Below the pieces are notes generated by a model. The model was not told where the DNA came from, made no database searches, and saw nothing but the letters and a program-made list of their open reading frames with translations. Both the position numbers and the translations under genes were made by a program. Shown here in pieces: positions 10,087 to 46,310 of a stretch of DNA of 64,000 nucleotides; position 1 is the first letter of the stretch, and each line of letters starts with the position of its first letter. The stretch comes from Ianthella basta (lineage: Eukaryota; Porifera; Demospongiae; Verongiida; Ianthellidae): assembly GCA_964019415.1 (NCBI GenBank), contig OZ025877.1, forward strand, positions 2,561,879-2,625,878, written 5' to 3'.

Positions 10087-10724
10087 TCATTGTCTGAACC
10101 TCAATTTACGTACATCTATGGTATGAGCTGGAGGATGATGTTGAAACACACCTCCTAACCTGACCTTATAATTAGGTTCTGGTCTGGATCTGCCCCATTC
10201 ACTCTCGAGCTCCTGTATGTGTGCACTCCTATCGTGGCGCAGTCACTTATGATCAGTGGAAATAGCTTGCTAGCAATTGTGGATCTTCCTTCACTTCTTG
10301 CTGGTTTAGTTAACCACGTTGAATGACTGGAGTTAGCTAGCTGTCTGCCAATACTGTATAGCGGGAAAGGTTTGCGAAGGTTAATGTTCGCGAGACTAGA
10401 TTAGTGAATTTCTTCCCTATCATTATAATTATAATTATGCAAATGTAATAAGATTGCTGCCACATAGTGTAGACATGATTTATCCATTTAAGTGCTAAGT
10501 TACTGTTCTATGCCTGAAATTACCCTTCAATGTAGTAGTTGGTCTGCTCAACTCCTGGATAGTGAAAACATCTTGATGGTTATATGTTGTATGGCGATTT
10601 GGGAAAACAAACGATCAGGGACAAACTTGGTATGTCCCACAAGCATGAGGCTGAAGCGAAGGAAACCAAGTAAAGATTGCTCCACCATTTTCATTCCCCA
10701 TGCAAGCAAAAACTTGTTTTTATT

Positions 10725-10860
10725 GGGGCGAGCCTGAGCGAGCCCCACACTAACATGCTGTACGTCGCCGCTGTCTGTATGTATATATATATGTGTGTCG
10801 TACGTCTGTTTAGGCCCCGGGGGAAGGTTTTGGCACAATATTTTGGGCACCGGGGTCTGC
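10725..10860 (+). repeat. Dispersed hairpin-ended repeat, second copy
   Basis: Begins with the 22-bp imperfect palindrome GGGGCGAGCCTGAGCGAGCC(CC), contains a TA/TG tract (10780-10800) and ends in GGCCCCGGGG. It matches the minus-strand block at 170-314. Hairpin relics also occur at 13987-14005 and 41942-41963. Confidence 0.55.
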
Positions 10861-10920
10861 AACACATGCAGTGGACGTATACACTGTATAGACTGCGCGA
10901 ATGCCATTTATACCATTCTG

Positions 10921-11763
10921 TCATAGACAAACGAGGGAATGAGACTGGCAACGCGGACCGGAAGTTGTACAAGGTTCGTACAGATCACGTGCGCTTCGTT
11001 AACAACGAAATCGAGGAAAATGGCGGCGACCTGATAGATGTGTATCAACATCAGCAACGTTTTCAGCACGTTGGGAGCGAAACTGGCAGTAACATACTTC
11101 GCGCAGTGGGAAGAGATATATGCGATGTTTCCAGTCTCGTTCTTGTAGAAAATCCAGAGATTTTGGGCTGTTTGTCCAAATACCCGTTTTTACACTAGGA
11201 GATATTTTTTGCACAGCGAAGGACATCTTCAGGAACCTCTGCACTCTATGAGAGCATGTATTGCCTCTGAATCATCGATAAACTTCAACATGATTGGATG
11301 CGATAAGCAGTCATTAGCCCCTACCGTCTGGACCGAAATTCCAGTCAGTCAACGCAAAGGATGGAGATAAGTTGGCGTCTGTTCAATTCAACGAAGCTAA
11401 CTTGCCACTTCTATGGCAGTTAGCTTACCGTAGACTTCATCCAGAGCCAAATCCTTCGCTCCCAAGTTCGCCCGTCTACACTGCCTCCTCTTGGGAGTCC
11501 AGGATTTGACGCTCAAGTGTGCTGATGAGGTGCCAACTTCACAGTGCTTAGAATACTCCGTGCCACATGGTTTCCGACGGGTATGCGGTAAGTACGACGA
11601 AAGAGGCCGGCGAAATATGGCGAATCTTAAACAAATTATTCGTGAGACGAAATCAATTAACACCTTCCTTGGAAACGGAAGCTGTATGAACCTTATTGCA
11701 GATAGGGAATTTATACGGACTTCCGGTACACGTTGCCAGTCCCGTTCCCTCGTTTGTCTATGA
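10921..11763. mobile_element. 843-bp non-autonomous DNA transposon with long TIRs
   Basis: The left end TCATAGACAAACGAGGGAA and the right end are reverse complements over about 45 bp with few mismatches. Weaker complementarity continues inward (AAGGTTCGTACAG versus AAGGTTCATACAG in the right arm read in reverse). No transposase is encoded; small open frames inside are not credible. A target-site duplication is not clear. The superfamily is unknown. Confidence 0.75.
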
Positions 11764-11879
11764 TTCTATCTGCTTCTCATAAACGTTGTTGCACTATCAT
11801 GCATCCCATTATGCCTGCACTGGCTAGAATGTGCGTAGATAATACATCGTTAACAAGTATTTCGAGTTAAAAAACTCGT

Positions 11880-11897
11880 GGGGCGCCAGGGCGCCCC
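11880..11897. repeat. GGGGCGCC hairpin
   Basis: A near-perfect inverted repeat, GGGGCGCC-AG-GGCGCCCC. A very similar hairpin with a TTT loop lies at 13367-13385. Confidence 0.6.
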
Positions 11898-12526
11898 TGA
11901 ACCTCGAACTACTTGCTAGCAATTTTCCCATGTACGTTCAGTAAATTAGATAGTTGGGGGTACAGTATTGTTGTTGGCCTGAAAGATACATCAAGACACA
12001 CTAGACCGTTGGGTTTGCAAGAGTTTCAAGTCTCCAGAGCAGCCAGTCATATCCAGTGAAAGCATCCCTACCAAACTGTCAAATGTTTGCCTACTGCTTT
12101 TTGATCTATATGACATTCTGAATGAGCAATTGTTACTCTGTGCCTGGAGGGGGAGTGTGCTGGCTAAAAGGCTACCCTATGATGACTATATGAGCGAATC
12201 ATGGCTAAAATTATGTGTCATGACTCGCTGGTCCTCCATTATTGGCCTACGGGTCACTAGACTTCTATTGTATTTAGGGCTGTACCTCGCAGAAAAACAG
12301 TTAAGTAAGCTTTCTACCTCAATAATATTACTTAAACATGTTCTAGAAACACTTTGCGTTCTTTGGATACACGGCGAAATCTAAAGAAAGATGGTTTTGA
12401 GCCTAGCAAACAGAAAGCGTCAAGCGCGCGGCCATTTTACAATGTCTGTCAGTGATAATTGGAGCTGTATCTCGCAGAAGAGACATTCCTTAGGCGTGTT
12501 ATTAGTTCTATATATATATGTATTAG

Positions 12527-12640
12527 TTATACCATGGCACTGAGGTGTATATGGATTTTAGACGCACGAGACCCGAGGGCGCGAAGCGTCCGAGGGCGAG
12601 TGCGTCTAAAATTCATATACACCGAAGCGCCGTGGTATAA
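12527..12640. repeat. 114-bp palindromic hairpin element (type 1)
   Basis: Left arm TTATACCATGGC...TTTTAGACGCAC pairs with right arm GTGCGTCTAAAA...GTGGTATAA, about 40 bp with few mismatches. The loop is rich in GGGCGCGAAGCG. A palindrome of different arm sequence but similar loop lies at 15528-15633, suggesting one structural family. A 292-codon minus frame crosses this region (12527-13405) but looks incidental. Confidence 0.7.
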
Positions 12641-13990
12641 GTGATATATACTCCGCCTAAGCGCGTCTAGGCTCTTATTCGAAAGGCGGGCTTCTCCCAG
12701 GACAACAGCTCTGAAGAGCGGCTGCCAAGTTTTGTTGAATTCGCAAGGGCTATGAAGTTTTTGCCTTACGTTAAGCCACTGGAGCAACACTCTAAGGGGC
12801 CAGTTAAGTGATTGAGGCTTCTGCGACGTTCTCGGCCTTCGAGGGTTCTTTGCGCTCGCTACTCGACTTTCTGTTCTCCTTGAAACAGTGCGTTCCCACT
12901 GCTGCAGTGATTTTGAGTGCCCTTGCGTACTAATTAGTGCGCGAGCTTGCTGTTTCTCGTTTGTGCACTGTGCGGGTCGCGTACATGGTTTATCTAGCTC
13001 GGCTGCGGAGCGCTGTACGTTGCTGGCTTGCGTGCATTGATTGCAGCATGATGGAGGGAAGTATTCTCCTTTTCGATGCTTTGTGGGCCCTCCCAAAGTT
13101 GAAGCTGACTGCAGGTTGCTGCATTTGTACGTATGTGCTTTGGTGTGATTTGACACCTTCGTTGTTATCAATAACAACTTCCATATTTGGGCAGTGATAT
13201 CAGGGTTTAATCGCCCCTGTGCAGTATATAGCTTCTTATTGCAGTTATACCCCAAAAACGGCTTCTTATTGCAGTTATATCCCGGCAGTTGCCCCGGCAA
13301 CGAAGTATATATATATATATATACGAACATGAAGCCATATGAAGACCTAAATCTGAAAACAATATAGGGGCGCCTTTGGCGCCCCAAAAATGGCTGCCGC
13401 GCCAACCTCGAGAATGTTCGCTGTGAGCAAGTTTCAACACTGGTTTGAGCAAACGAAAAGCGAGCGAATTACCTAACTACCGTCCAGTCAGCGACCACAG
13501 GCACCGATATGGCGAATAATTGGGAAGAGCCTGAGTTCTAACAGCGGTTTCAGCGAACACAAACGCCCGACTTAGCTACCTTAGTTACTAAGTAACTACC
13601 ATCCATTCACGGACTGCATCCACGATCTCGGCGTCGGCAGAGAGACAGGGCTCTGCACGGCCATGACCTGGACAAACTGAAATTAGTCTACAACTTTGGA
13701 GTGCACACCAGCGGGAAAGGCTGCCCGACATGTATAAGCAACTGCCCTGAGGGAGGATGCGCAGTTACCAACTAGCTTCTACACATGGCCTGACACTCAC
13801 CACCTTCGAGCATTTCCGCAACAGTGTGCAGGTGCAACCTGCTCCTTCACACTTGTGCACGCACGACAGGATGCGGAACTCAATGGGTCAGCTGTGCTGT
13901 GTGTAGCTAGCTGTGCCTGCCCAGCTAGCCAGCTAGCTTCACTACTCTCTGCTATTGCCCAGCATGTGCTTCACACCACACTTCCACTCG
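12641..13990. other. CpG-rich non-coding stretch with GGGGCGCC hairpin at 13367-13385
   Basis: No gene is supported. The hairpin GGGGCGCC-TTT-GGCGCCCC stands beside a short (TA)n tract (13305-13322). The CpG content is higher than in neighbouring introns. Confidence 0.4.
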
Positions 13991-13991
13991 C

Positions 13992-14880
13992 TCAGGCTCG
14001 CCCCCATGATGTTGAACATCTGCCTAGTTTGTAGATGATGCATTGTCCAGGAAGACGTGCACACGGTTGATCCAGGGGGTGTTTGTCTTGGACATGCCGA
14101 ATGGTTGCAAAGAGGAAGGAAACCGTGTGATCAGTGTTTTTGGGCCCAATCTGCTCATCAAATAAGAACACAAACTTCTCTTCGTTCCTGTGATCAACAA
14201 CACCAAAAGTTTCGATTGCCACTTTCTGAAGGTAATATGTTGATCCAGGCTACTCCGAATGTCCCCAGTGTGGGATAAGCTTTGCTTGCTGGTAGTCAGC
14301 ACTAATGACTAATGTAAAGGAATGTTGCAAGGCAAGTAATTTTGATGTTTCTTCATCATGCAGTTCTGTCACTGACTGGAATTGCAAGAAGCCTCTGGAT
14401 CTCAATCCATGTACCCTGGCATTTTTGTATTGATTCCTTGTAAAACTTTCTAGCACTGGCAGCATCAGTTGAATGCTGTTGTTTTTTCTCCTTGAGCTCT
14501 TCTATCACTCCCACATTTTGCAATATCTCTGCTTCTGTAGCATTACCTGACTGCACTAGCCTCTTCTTAATGGCTTCATTTCTGGAAAGTTCCTCTTTGA
14601 TGTGCTTGCACTTGTCACAATAGTCAGTGTATTGAGGATGAATTGCAACCTTAGGTCGATACTGGTGCAGCCATCCCCTAGCGGTAGAATCTCCGACAGT
14701 CTCTTTTCGTTCTTGTACTTGCATGCTGTTGAACACGGCAATTACTGATCGCTTTGCCACTTCACTGTACTGTGGATCATTGGTTTTCGGTGATACAATT
14801 CTTGTGAATTTCGAAATGAAGTAGAACTGCGGACTGTAGCTGTCCACTGGTCTCCCGTTGGGGTATGATTGCTTACACAC
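13992..14880 (-). pseudogene. Transposase-like pseudogene, family not recognised
   Basis: Reading downward from 14880, the frame gives a region with Cys pairs (DYCDKCKHIKEEL), a coiled segment (about residues 90-150), then SADYQQAKLIPHWG, FGVVDHRNEEKFVFLFDE and VHVFLDNASSTN. The pattern (acidic D..Q motif, then a conserved core, then a DNAxxxN motif) suggests an RNase H-like DDE transposase found in several invertebrate genomes, but I cannot name the superfamily. It is broken by a frameshift near 14390, an in-frame TAG after HWGHSE (about 14270), and a 1-nt insertion near 14065. A hairpin relic (13987-14005) sits at its 3' end. Confidence 0.5.
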
Positions 14881-14954
14881 TATGCAATCGTTAAGTCTCC
14901 TTGACTATGCAATAAATGGCAAGATATACAAGAGAATTCTTCTCAATCATAGAT

Positions 14955-14974
14955 CCCGTTACCATGGTAACGGG
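14955..14974. repeat. Perfect 20-bp palindrome
   Basis: CCCGTTACCATGGTAACGGG is exactly its own reverse complement. Nearby are several TCTAAATC direct repeats (14988-15060). It may be a transposon terminus or protein-binding site; no function is claimed. Confidence 0.7.
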
Positions 14975-15191
14975 CGTTCTATGCGATGTTTCTAAATCTC
15001 ATAGACTTTCTCTTGTATTTTGCGCAGGATCTAAATCATTTAGATACCGGGTGTCTAAATCCCGTAGATCCCTGCAGCTGAAGAGAACTGCAGCTGTAAT
15101 AACAATTGTGGCGCCATAACATATGATACGATGCACAGGTCGCCCGGCTTACTTGTTTCATCGATAAATAGGGTACAGCAACAATCCGGCT

Positions 15192-39760
<24,569 letters not shown>

Positions 39761-42240
39761 GTCCATATACATACGTAGCAAGGAATTGAACAGCATAAAT
39801 GTACCTGACCTCAAAATCTACCATGACAATTTTTATGAACATGTATGAATTTCAGAATGTGATTGATACGATTCATTATAGGCAATGCTCATGATTTGCC
39901 ATGTGAAGCAGTGCTAGCATAATCATGATTGCATACAATGCAACACAGTCATGATCAAAAGTATGCATTTTTATGCAGAGTGAGCCAAAAATATCCCTTT
40001 TGCAGGAGGTAACTATTTTGCAGGGGACCTGTAACAATGTTCAAGCAGCTAGCTAATGAGACAAGTTAGGGATGGCTAGGGTGAGCCATCCTTGAGCAAC
40101 CATTTAGCTAGTTTGTCAGCTACAATGAAAGAGTAGTTATAGCTAGCTACCTAGCTACCAGCATTTCTAGGGACTTCTCAGAGTCCTCCTATTATCTGCA
40201 CAGCATGTTCTTGTTTCTTTTGTTGAATTAGCTAGATGACCGAATTGGTGACTGTGTACTGAAGGGTAGCTGAAGAACTCCTCAAGCTTATAGATAGAAA
40301 GTGGCTTGGACATTTTCACATTGCTGTGAGCTTGAAACGGTGGTTGGAGGAAGCTAGTTACCAACTGTCTTCTTTAGCACATGAAAGCTATATGGGACTG
40401 TCAATGGACTAGCAGTCTATAGTCTTGAGCGAGACAGTCTGGATAGCTACAGTAGGCATCTAGGTGAACGATTCTGGTGAATCGAGAGACTGGAAAGAGG
40501 TATAAGCTTCCTACAAATGACACAGCAGGTGCATGGGTTCCAATTGAGAGGCAGATCCTTTCACCGCACAAAGTGAAATGACGTCAGCTCCAACTTCCTA
40601 GAAATCTCCTATGCGGTAAGAAGGAGGAGGATATGGGTTGAAAAGGTCAGGGATAAATGTACGGCAAGGTGAAGCCAAGCCATATAATATTCCCTATCCA
40701 TTTTCAACCCATATTCTTCTCCTTACTACCGTATAAGAGATATGTACTTATCTTAGTATTTCAAAAATTGTTTAACAGTTACGTATAATTGTATGTACTA
40801 ATGATGATAGTGTACAATGTACATAGTGTACCTAGTTCACTATTTATGCATGGTGTACAGCGCACATACTCTGCATGGCCGCTAGACCTACTTTCTCAGT
40901 ATCACATGTATTGGGGTGAAGAGACTGTCAACTGCCCACCTTAGACAGTGAGTGTTTGCTGACAATGCAAATGGCTTTAGGAGTGAAGGTGTAACTCAGA
41001 CTTTAGTCATGGAGCAGCATGATGGATGGTGCGAAGATTTGATTGAAAGAGATAGTGCATTGAGTCTGGCTGCTGCTGAAGTACCTGCCTGGCCATGGTA
41101 GAGGTGAAGGGTCAGTCGGGTGCTGTGCTTGACCATGAAGTTGTGTGGATTGAAACATGGACTAAACTCATAAAATGAGGGTGACAGTCAATAAGAGCCC
41201 ACAGAGTGGGAAGCTGACATAATTACTTGGTATGAATTTAGTAGGCAGCAATTTGAAATCATTTGTTGAACTGAGGTTTGATGGTGGCAGTAGAACTCCT
41301 CTTCTGCCCCTGCTCAATGATATGTTAGTATAGTGGCCAGACTACAGCACAAATGCACCAATAAAATTTACTCCACATTGCACTGCTGTTTCATCCTGAG
41401 TAATACTTACATTGACCATAGGTCTATCAGGAGGTGCTACGCCAAAATGAACTATCCCTGGTGAAGTCTTGTGAAATGTATACATTTGTCATATTGCATC
41501 AATACATACAGTCTTACTGACATTTTGTACTGTAGAGTGCATGCATTGTAGTTACGTGTGAACACATTATGTTTTGAGCTGGAGATCTACATACGTATAT
41601 ACACCTTATACAATAGCTTGTAGGAAGATTGTAGTGACTGCTTATCATTGTGTTTGTATTATTAGTAGATAGATACTATTGTTTATGCTGACTGTGTACG
41701 TACACAATGAATTATATAATTATACGCTTCTTGCATGGCATGAGTGTTCAAAGCTAAATATAATATGTACATCGCAGCATGTCATAGGTGTGATGTATAA
41801 TATTATAGAATTTTTTATTTGTAGCTATGTATGTAGCAAGTGTGGATGGAGCCCATTAGTGGTACGTGTGCACTAACATTAAATTATAAAATGTTCACAT
41901 GCATGCAAATAAACTTGAATTGACTGACCTAGCTATTATTAGGGCGAGCCTAAGCAAAGCCCCTCGAGGGTGGTGTGAAAACCGGATAAGTGTATGTGCA
42001 CGAATGCATATTCTCTCTTTAATTTTCTCCCTTTCTCTACAAGCAACTATATAAGATACAAGATACAAGGACAGCACAGCCAACTACAAACAAGTTCAAG
42101 TCACTAAACCAACCGGGTTCATGCAGGCATGAACATTGGTGGTTAGCTACTGGTAGGGTCCATCTCTTTATGGCATGTGCACATTCATTACTCTCATGCA
42201 GTGGCTGAGATATGTGAGGGGGTACGGTATAGCTACAGTT
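39761..42240. other. Intergenic; 142-bp foldback at 40602-40743
   Basis: The foldback has ~50-bp arms: AATCTCCTATGCGGTAAGAA... and ...TTACTACCGTATAAGAGAT, with some mismatches. A relic of the GGGCGAGCC hairpin repeat lies at 41942-41963. No gene is supported. Confidence 0.5.
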
Positions 42241-42400
42241 TTGCTCACCCCTCACTCCACTCCTCCCCCACCCACCCCTCATTCCTTCCCCCCACCCACT
42301 CCTCACTCCACCCCTCTCCACACCCAGCTCACTCCACCCCCTTACCACCCATGCATCCCTAACTCCACCCCTCTCCCTACCCACCCCTTTGGCTGGTGAA
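42241..42400 (+). repeat. C-rich minisatellite (CACTCCACCCCTCCCCACC-like)
   Basis: A degenerate 20-28-bp unit. Similar arrays stand at 50500-50602, 57460-57750, 54960-55019 and 63520-63638, showing duplication with the surrounding segments. The minus strand carries G-runs. Confidence 0.75.
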
Positions 42401-42796
42401 GGATTCTCAGGCATTAATCATGTGGATGATCTGGAGTTGTCAATAAACAAAATGGTTTCGTCCCAATAAGTGAAATGTCCAAGGGCCTTCTTCAACTGCA
42501 AAATAATACCAATAATTGCACTAACTATATATCTTCCTGAATGTGGTATTGAATCCCTATAACATGGTATAAAAGTCACATCTTTTAAGCACATGTCATT
42601 TCAATCACACCAAAGAATTATTATTGAACATTGGTAACTACAAAGAAAGCACACAGTTGTATGTAAGGCAAAGATGAGTTCACTACATGTTGATTACTTA
42701 AAGTTCCAGCACACACTTTCACTGCACTAGTTTGCAAAGGGAGCACACACTGTTAAACTGGCTGCACTTCTTGATGTTACATGTACAGCCTTGCTC

Positions 42797-43903
42797 TCAG
42801 TTGATGAGTATCTCAAGTTTCCCTAATCCTATGTATTCAGTCCCAGAGACATGAGTATGGCACATCCTTATTTCAATGTCAGCACTTGCTTCCTGGCTCA
42901 GTGTGGTAGTGAACCATGGTCCACCACGATTACAACAAGTACTCCCACTTGCACACCCCTGTGAGTCCCACAGCGGGTCGTCTAGGAACCACTGGCGTGT
43001 TGGAATACCACTACTTACCCCTGTTTTGCAGAAGTACTTATTTCCCACAAATTGAGGTGCAGAGGGGCCAGGATAAAGGGCAGCACAGGGACAGTTGCAG
43101 CAGTCACTGTTATAATCCTCTGAATATCCTGCTGCAAAGGTCCAGATGTGGTTACGAGGACTGCCATATGTCACAGACAGACCTGAAACATAGGCACTGT
43201 CCAGAGTAGTTTGGCCGTAGTTGTAGTTGTGGAATGCGTATGGTGCATAGTACTGGTATCCCCGAACTCTTCCGCAGACTTTAGTGTAGGGTACCCCATG
43301 TGTTGGGAAGGGGACTGAGGAGCAGGTATAAGAGCCGGACTGTGAACGGGTGCACATACATGTGGATGAAGCAACAGTGTAGGTCAGCCCCTGAGGACAG
43401 GTATTGCTTGCATTAGTCATGTCAATATAAGCTGCCCTCATCCATCCTCCGGTGATGTTACCACAGTTATTGTTGGTTTCCATCACACAATAGACCTGCA
43501 CTGGTCCAGTTCCACCATTGACCCAATAGTATGCAGATGGAGCCATTTGGTTGCATTCATGTATCTCCTTGCAGGAGCTAGCAGGGTACCCTTCTCTATC
43601 ACCGCGGCATAGGTTCAACTCTCTCCTAAGTTGGTGTAAAATGTCTTCCTTTACTTGCTCGATCACAGCATCAGGTACTGTACCAGGTGGACCAGGACTT
43701 CCATCTGATCCATTCCTACCATCTGCTCCTCTCTCACCCTTGGGTCCTGGTTCACCGGGGGCTCCATTATTGCCAGGTTTGCCAGGCAGTGCTTGAATAG
43801 TTGGGATGTATGAGCTATTGCCACAGACAGCCTGTGTGGCTTCCCCTCTGAAGAAGAGGACTGTGATTGAGCCCAGAACAAGTAGGAGCTTGACAGCAAA
43901 CAT
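42797..43903 (-). CDS. Secreted collagen + fibrinogen-like protein, copy 1 (intact)
   Basis: A single uninterrupted 368-codon frame. Residues 1-23 are a signal peptide (MFAVKLLLVLGSITVLFFRG). Residues about 38-72 are collagen Gly-X-Y repeats. A short coiled segment (VIEQVKEDILHQLRREL) follows. From about residue 110 there is a Cys-rich region beginning like a fibrinogen C-terminal domain (CKEIHECNQMAPSAYYWVNG), with GGWMRAAYIDMTN, CPQGLTYTV, FPTHGVPYTKVCGRV, NHIWTFAAGYSED, DDPLWDSQGC and GGPWFTTTL. Ficolin-like recognition proteins join the same parts; lectin activity is inferred. The ATG was chosen because the signal peptide starts there. It is one of three tandem copies, with the shortest collagen part. 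No intron is seen. Confidence 0.85.
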   Translation of the reverse strand: MFAVKLLLVLGSITVLFFRGEATQAVCGNSSYIPTIQALPGKPGNNGAPGEPGPKGERGADGRNGSDGSPGPPGTVPDAVIEQVKEDILHQLRRELNLCRGDREGYPASSCKEIHECNQMAPSAYYWVNGGTGPVQVYCVMETNNNCGNITGGWMRAAYIDMTNASNTCPQGLTYTVASSTCMCTRSQSGSYTCSSVPFPTHGVPYTKVCGRVRGYQYYAPYAFHNYNYGQTTLDSAYVSGLSVTYGSPRNHIWTFAAGYSEDYNSDCCNCPCAALYPGPSAPQFVGNKYFCKTGVSSGIPTRQWFLDDPLWDSQGCASGSTCCNRGGPWFTTTLSQEASADIEIRMCHTHVSGTEYIGLGKLEILIN

Positions 43904-44033
43904 GACTGGCAGTGTTTGATAGTCTAAGATTACAGTATTTAAATTGATTCTTCAACACTTATTCTCCCAGTCTGTTATCAGGAATAGGCCGCTAGCTGCT
44001 GTACTTGTGTGTTGGTCAAGTTGACTGACTGAG

Positions 44034-44040
44034 TTTTATA
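44034..44040 (-). promoter_or_regulatory. TATA box of copy 1
   Basis: TATAAAA on the minus strand followed by CTCAG, 131 nt upstream of the ATG. Copies 2 and 3 have CATAAAACTCAG and TATATATAGCTCAG at the equivalent place. Confidence 0.55.
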
Positions 44041-44043
44041 CTA

Positions 44044-44313
44044 GTACCTGTCCAAACTGATTGCTGTTGAACTGATTAATTGACAATACTGACATGACTA
44101 TAATTATGCTTATTATGATGTTTACTTTGCTGCCTCTTTTTGTCTCACAGGGCAGTTTGGCCCTAGTGCCTGAGGGCATGTGGCATAATAATAATAATAA
44201 TAATAATAATAATATACTGTAGCTAAATGTACATTTCCTGATTGCTGTGCTTCAGTGTGTTGTACTAAATACAGTCTGAGGCTACGACAGCTGTTGCAAC
44301 AATATACACAAAT

Positions 44314-44409
<96 letters not shown>

Positions 44410-45031
44410 GTGACTGGAGGGAACAAGTATTTTGTGTTGGGGTGGCAGCCCCATAAGTTTATTGAAATTCTTGCTTTAGTGCCACTCATAACAGGGCAAT
44501 GCCAATGTCACCATCAATACTATGTACGCACCCCACCACATGATACCACTTACCACTGAAAGATAGGGCACATAATTATTTGAATGTGAGCAGCGCTCCT
44601 TAAATTATTAAACCAGTGCGTATGCATATAAAGGATTAATATTTGTGCACATGTACACAGAAATGATTACAGTGGATTGATCTGAAAAATTGTATGTTTA
44701 GCTGACACTTCACCACATACCACTTACCACTGAAAGATAATGTGCTTAGTATTAATTGAGTATGAGCAGCACCTTAAACCAAGTTTATATGTAGTTACGT
44801 ACACAGGATTAATCCACATGTACGTATATAGAAAGTTTGCATGTGGATTGATCTGCACAACTGTATAAGCTCAGCTAATATTATTATTATGCCACGTGAC
44901 CTCAGGCACTAGGGCCAAACTGCTCTGTGATCGAGGCAAAAGAGAGCAACAAAGTAAACATCATAATAAGCACATAATCGTGTCAGTATTGTCAAATAAT
45001 CAGTTCAGCAACAATCAGTCCGGCCAGGTAC
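44044..45031. mobile_element. ~1-kb foldback element with ~160-bp arms
   Basis: The left arm (44044-44213, from GTACCTGTCCAAACTGATT to GTGGCATAATAAT) is repeated inverted at 44879-45031, ending AATCAGTCCGGCCAGGTAC. Both arms include TTTGGCCCTAGTGCCTGAG. The spacer carries an (AAT)n tract at the arm edge, a ~90-bp (CA)n tract (44316-44405) and a tandem ~165-bp duplication (44537-44660 and 44706-44830). It lies directly upstream of the copy 1 TATA box. Confidence 0.8.
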
Positions 45032-45285
45032 TTGGGAGGGGGCAATAGCTACTATCGAGCAGTCCAAATCTTCATAATGACTTTCAAGTCGACGCGTGCT
45101 GACATCCCTTGTCCAATATGCAGATCAGCTTGTCATCCTCTCCGAGACTATCAAAATCATTGATTATTTGCCACATGCACTGCAGGAGAGCTTATTGTTC
45201 TGTGCCCCATGCATGACACTCCAACAACCAACGGGGCACATCCTCAATCTTCCCTGATTGACACTCCTGACACCCCAAGGTCCCA

Positions 45286-45440
45286 CCCCCGACACCATTT
45301 CAGACATTCGGCAGATGACTTGGGACCACAAACCCACTGCATGTGATTGTCATGCTAACAAAAGTTCCAGAGAATGGATAGTTGCAGCTAGTGTACACAC
45401 AGAAAAACATTTCCTTCATTCTATACCGTCTCCCATTGTT
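45286..45440 (+). pseudogene. Tyrosine-phosphatase-like exon relic, copy 1
   Basis: Scattered frames give (T)ISDIRQMTWDHK and HVIVMLTKVPENG, resembling the segment NTISDFWxMxWE...VIVMLT of receptor-type phosphatase catalytic domains. Stops and a frame shift break it. Homologous to 47820-47990. Confidence 0.45.
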
Positions 45441-45770
45441 GTTCACATGAATGCAGTGTATACCAGGTATGTTACAAACTGGTAATACACAAGTAAAGTT
45501 GTACGTAAGAGGTTTCCTGGTCAAAACTGCAATGACACAGGGGTTGTCATATATAGTTTAGGCTGTGTTTTGCCTAAACAGTGAACTGAATGCACATTTA
45601 AGTGCTACCCAGTTGAAGAAATAACTCAGTTTGTTGTTTAGGAAACTTATTTAGTGAGAGTCAACAGTTTTGTTTACCAGTGCAGGTGAGCACATGTTTC
45701 TCATTCAAGTAGCTGAATACATGTTTCCACGCTCAAAACAACAGGTCCACGTTGCAGTACACAATTCTTA

Positions 45771-46310
45771 TACAGTTTATATGACAATGTATTAAGTTTA
45801 GGAGTGGTGCAGTCACTCCATGTAACATGGTGTGACAGTCACACTGGAACCTGGTGTGCACCCTGTACTCATCAATTCACAACAATTAGTAGTGTAATCA
45901 TCACTCCAAGTTTGTATTCCAGGTGTGCAGGCACTGTATATAAAAATAGTCTAGCAAGTCAGAATTGTGAAAGCATGGGAGTTAGCTGTTGCACTCATCC
46001 ATTGGCATTGCTAGGAAGAGAAGCTCAGAGACTATTAGGAAGAATTGTCATGCTGGCTGATGAATTAAAGTCAGTAGCAACTAAAGTGGGGTTAATGCAA
46101 TGAGGCGTCCACTGCTCCCGGTGGAGTGGTTTCTGCACTGCACCATCTGCTGCCAGCTAAACAAACTGGCTTACTACTGTCTAGCTAGCTAGAGTAGCTA
46201 GCTACTGTAAGCAAACTCTACCAATCAGCCAATGGCTACACTGAGCTAACTACCGCAACTATAGGGTAAATGCTTGACAACAAACATGACTGGCAGGGTT
46301 CCATATGGTT
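45771..46310. repeat. Segmental duplication block, copy 1
   Basis: Contains TATTAAGTTTAGGAGTGG..., GAATTGTGAAAGCATGGGAG... and a block ending GCTAAACAAACTGGCTTA. Related blocks are at 48597-48925 and 56246-56700. At 46270-46305 it ends with the reverse of the collagen/fibrinogen gene start (GACAACAAACATGACTGGCAG), a relic of a further copy. Confidence 0.7.

Noticed and set aside
12527-13405. 292-codon minus-strand frame
   Set aside because: It crosses a palindrome, a (TA)n tract and a hairpin, has low-complexity basic composition and no domain. Probably chance in CpG-rich DNA.
43551-43796. Pro/Ser-rich plus-strand frames opposite the collagen repeats (also 51733-52116, 58899-59288)
   Set aside because: Shadows of the Gly-X-Y coding strand, not genes.
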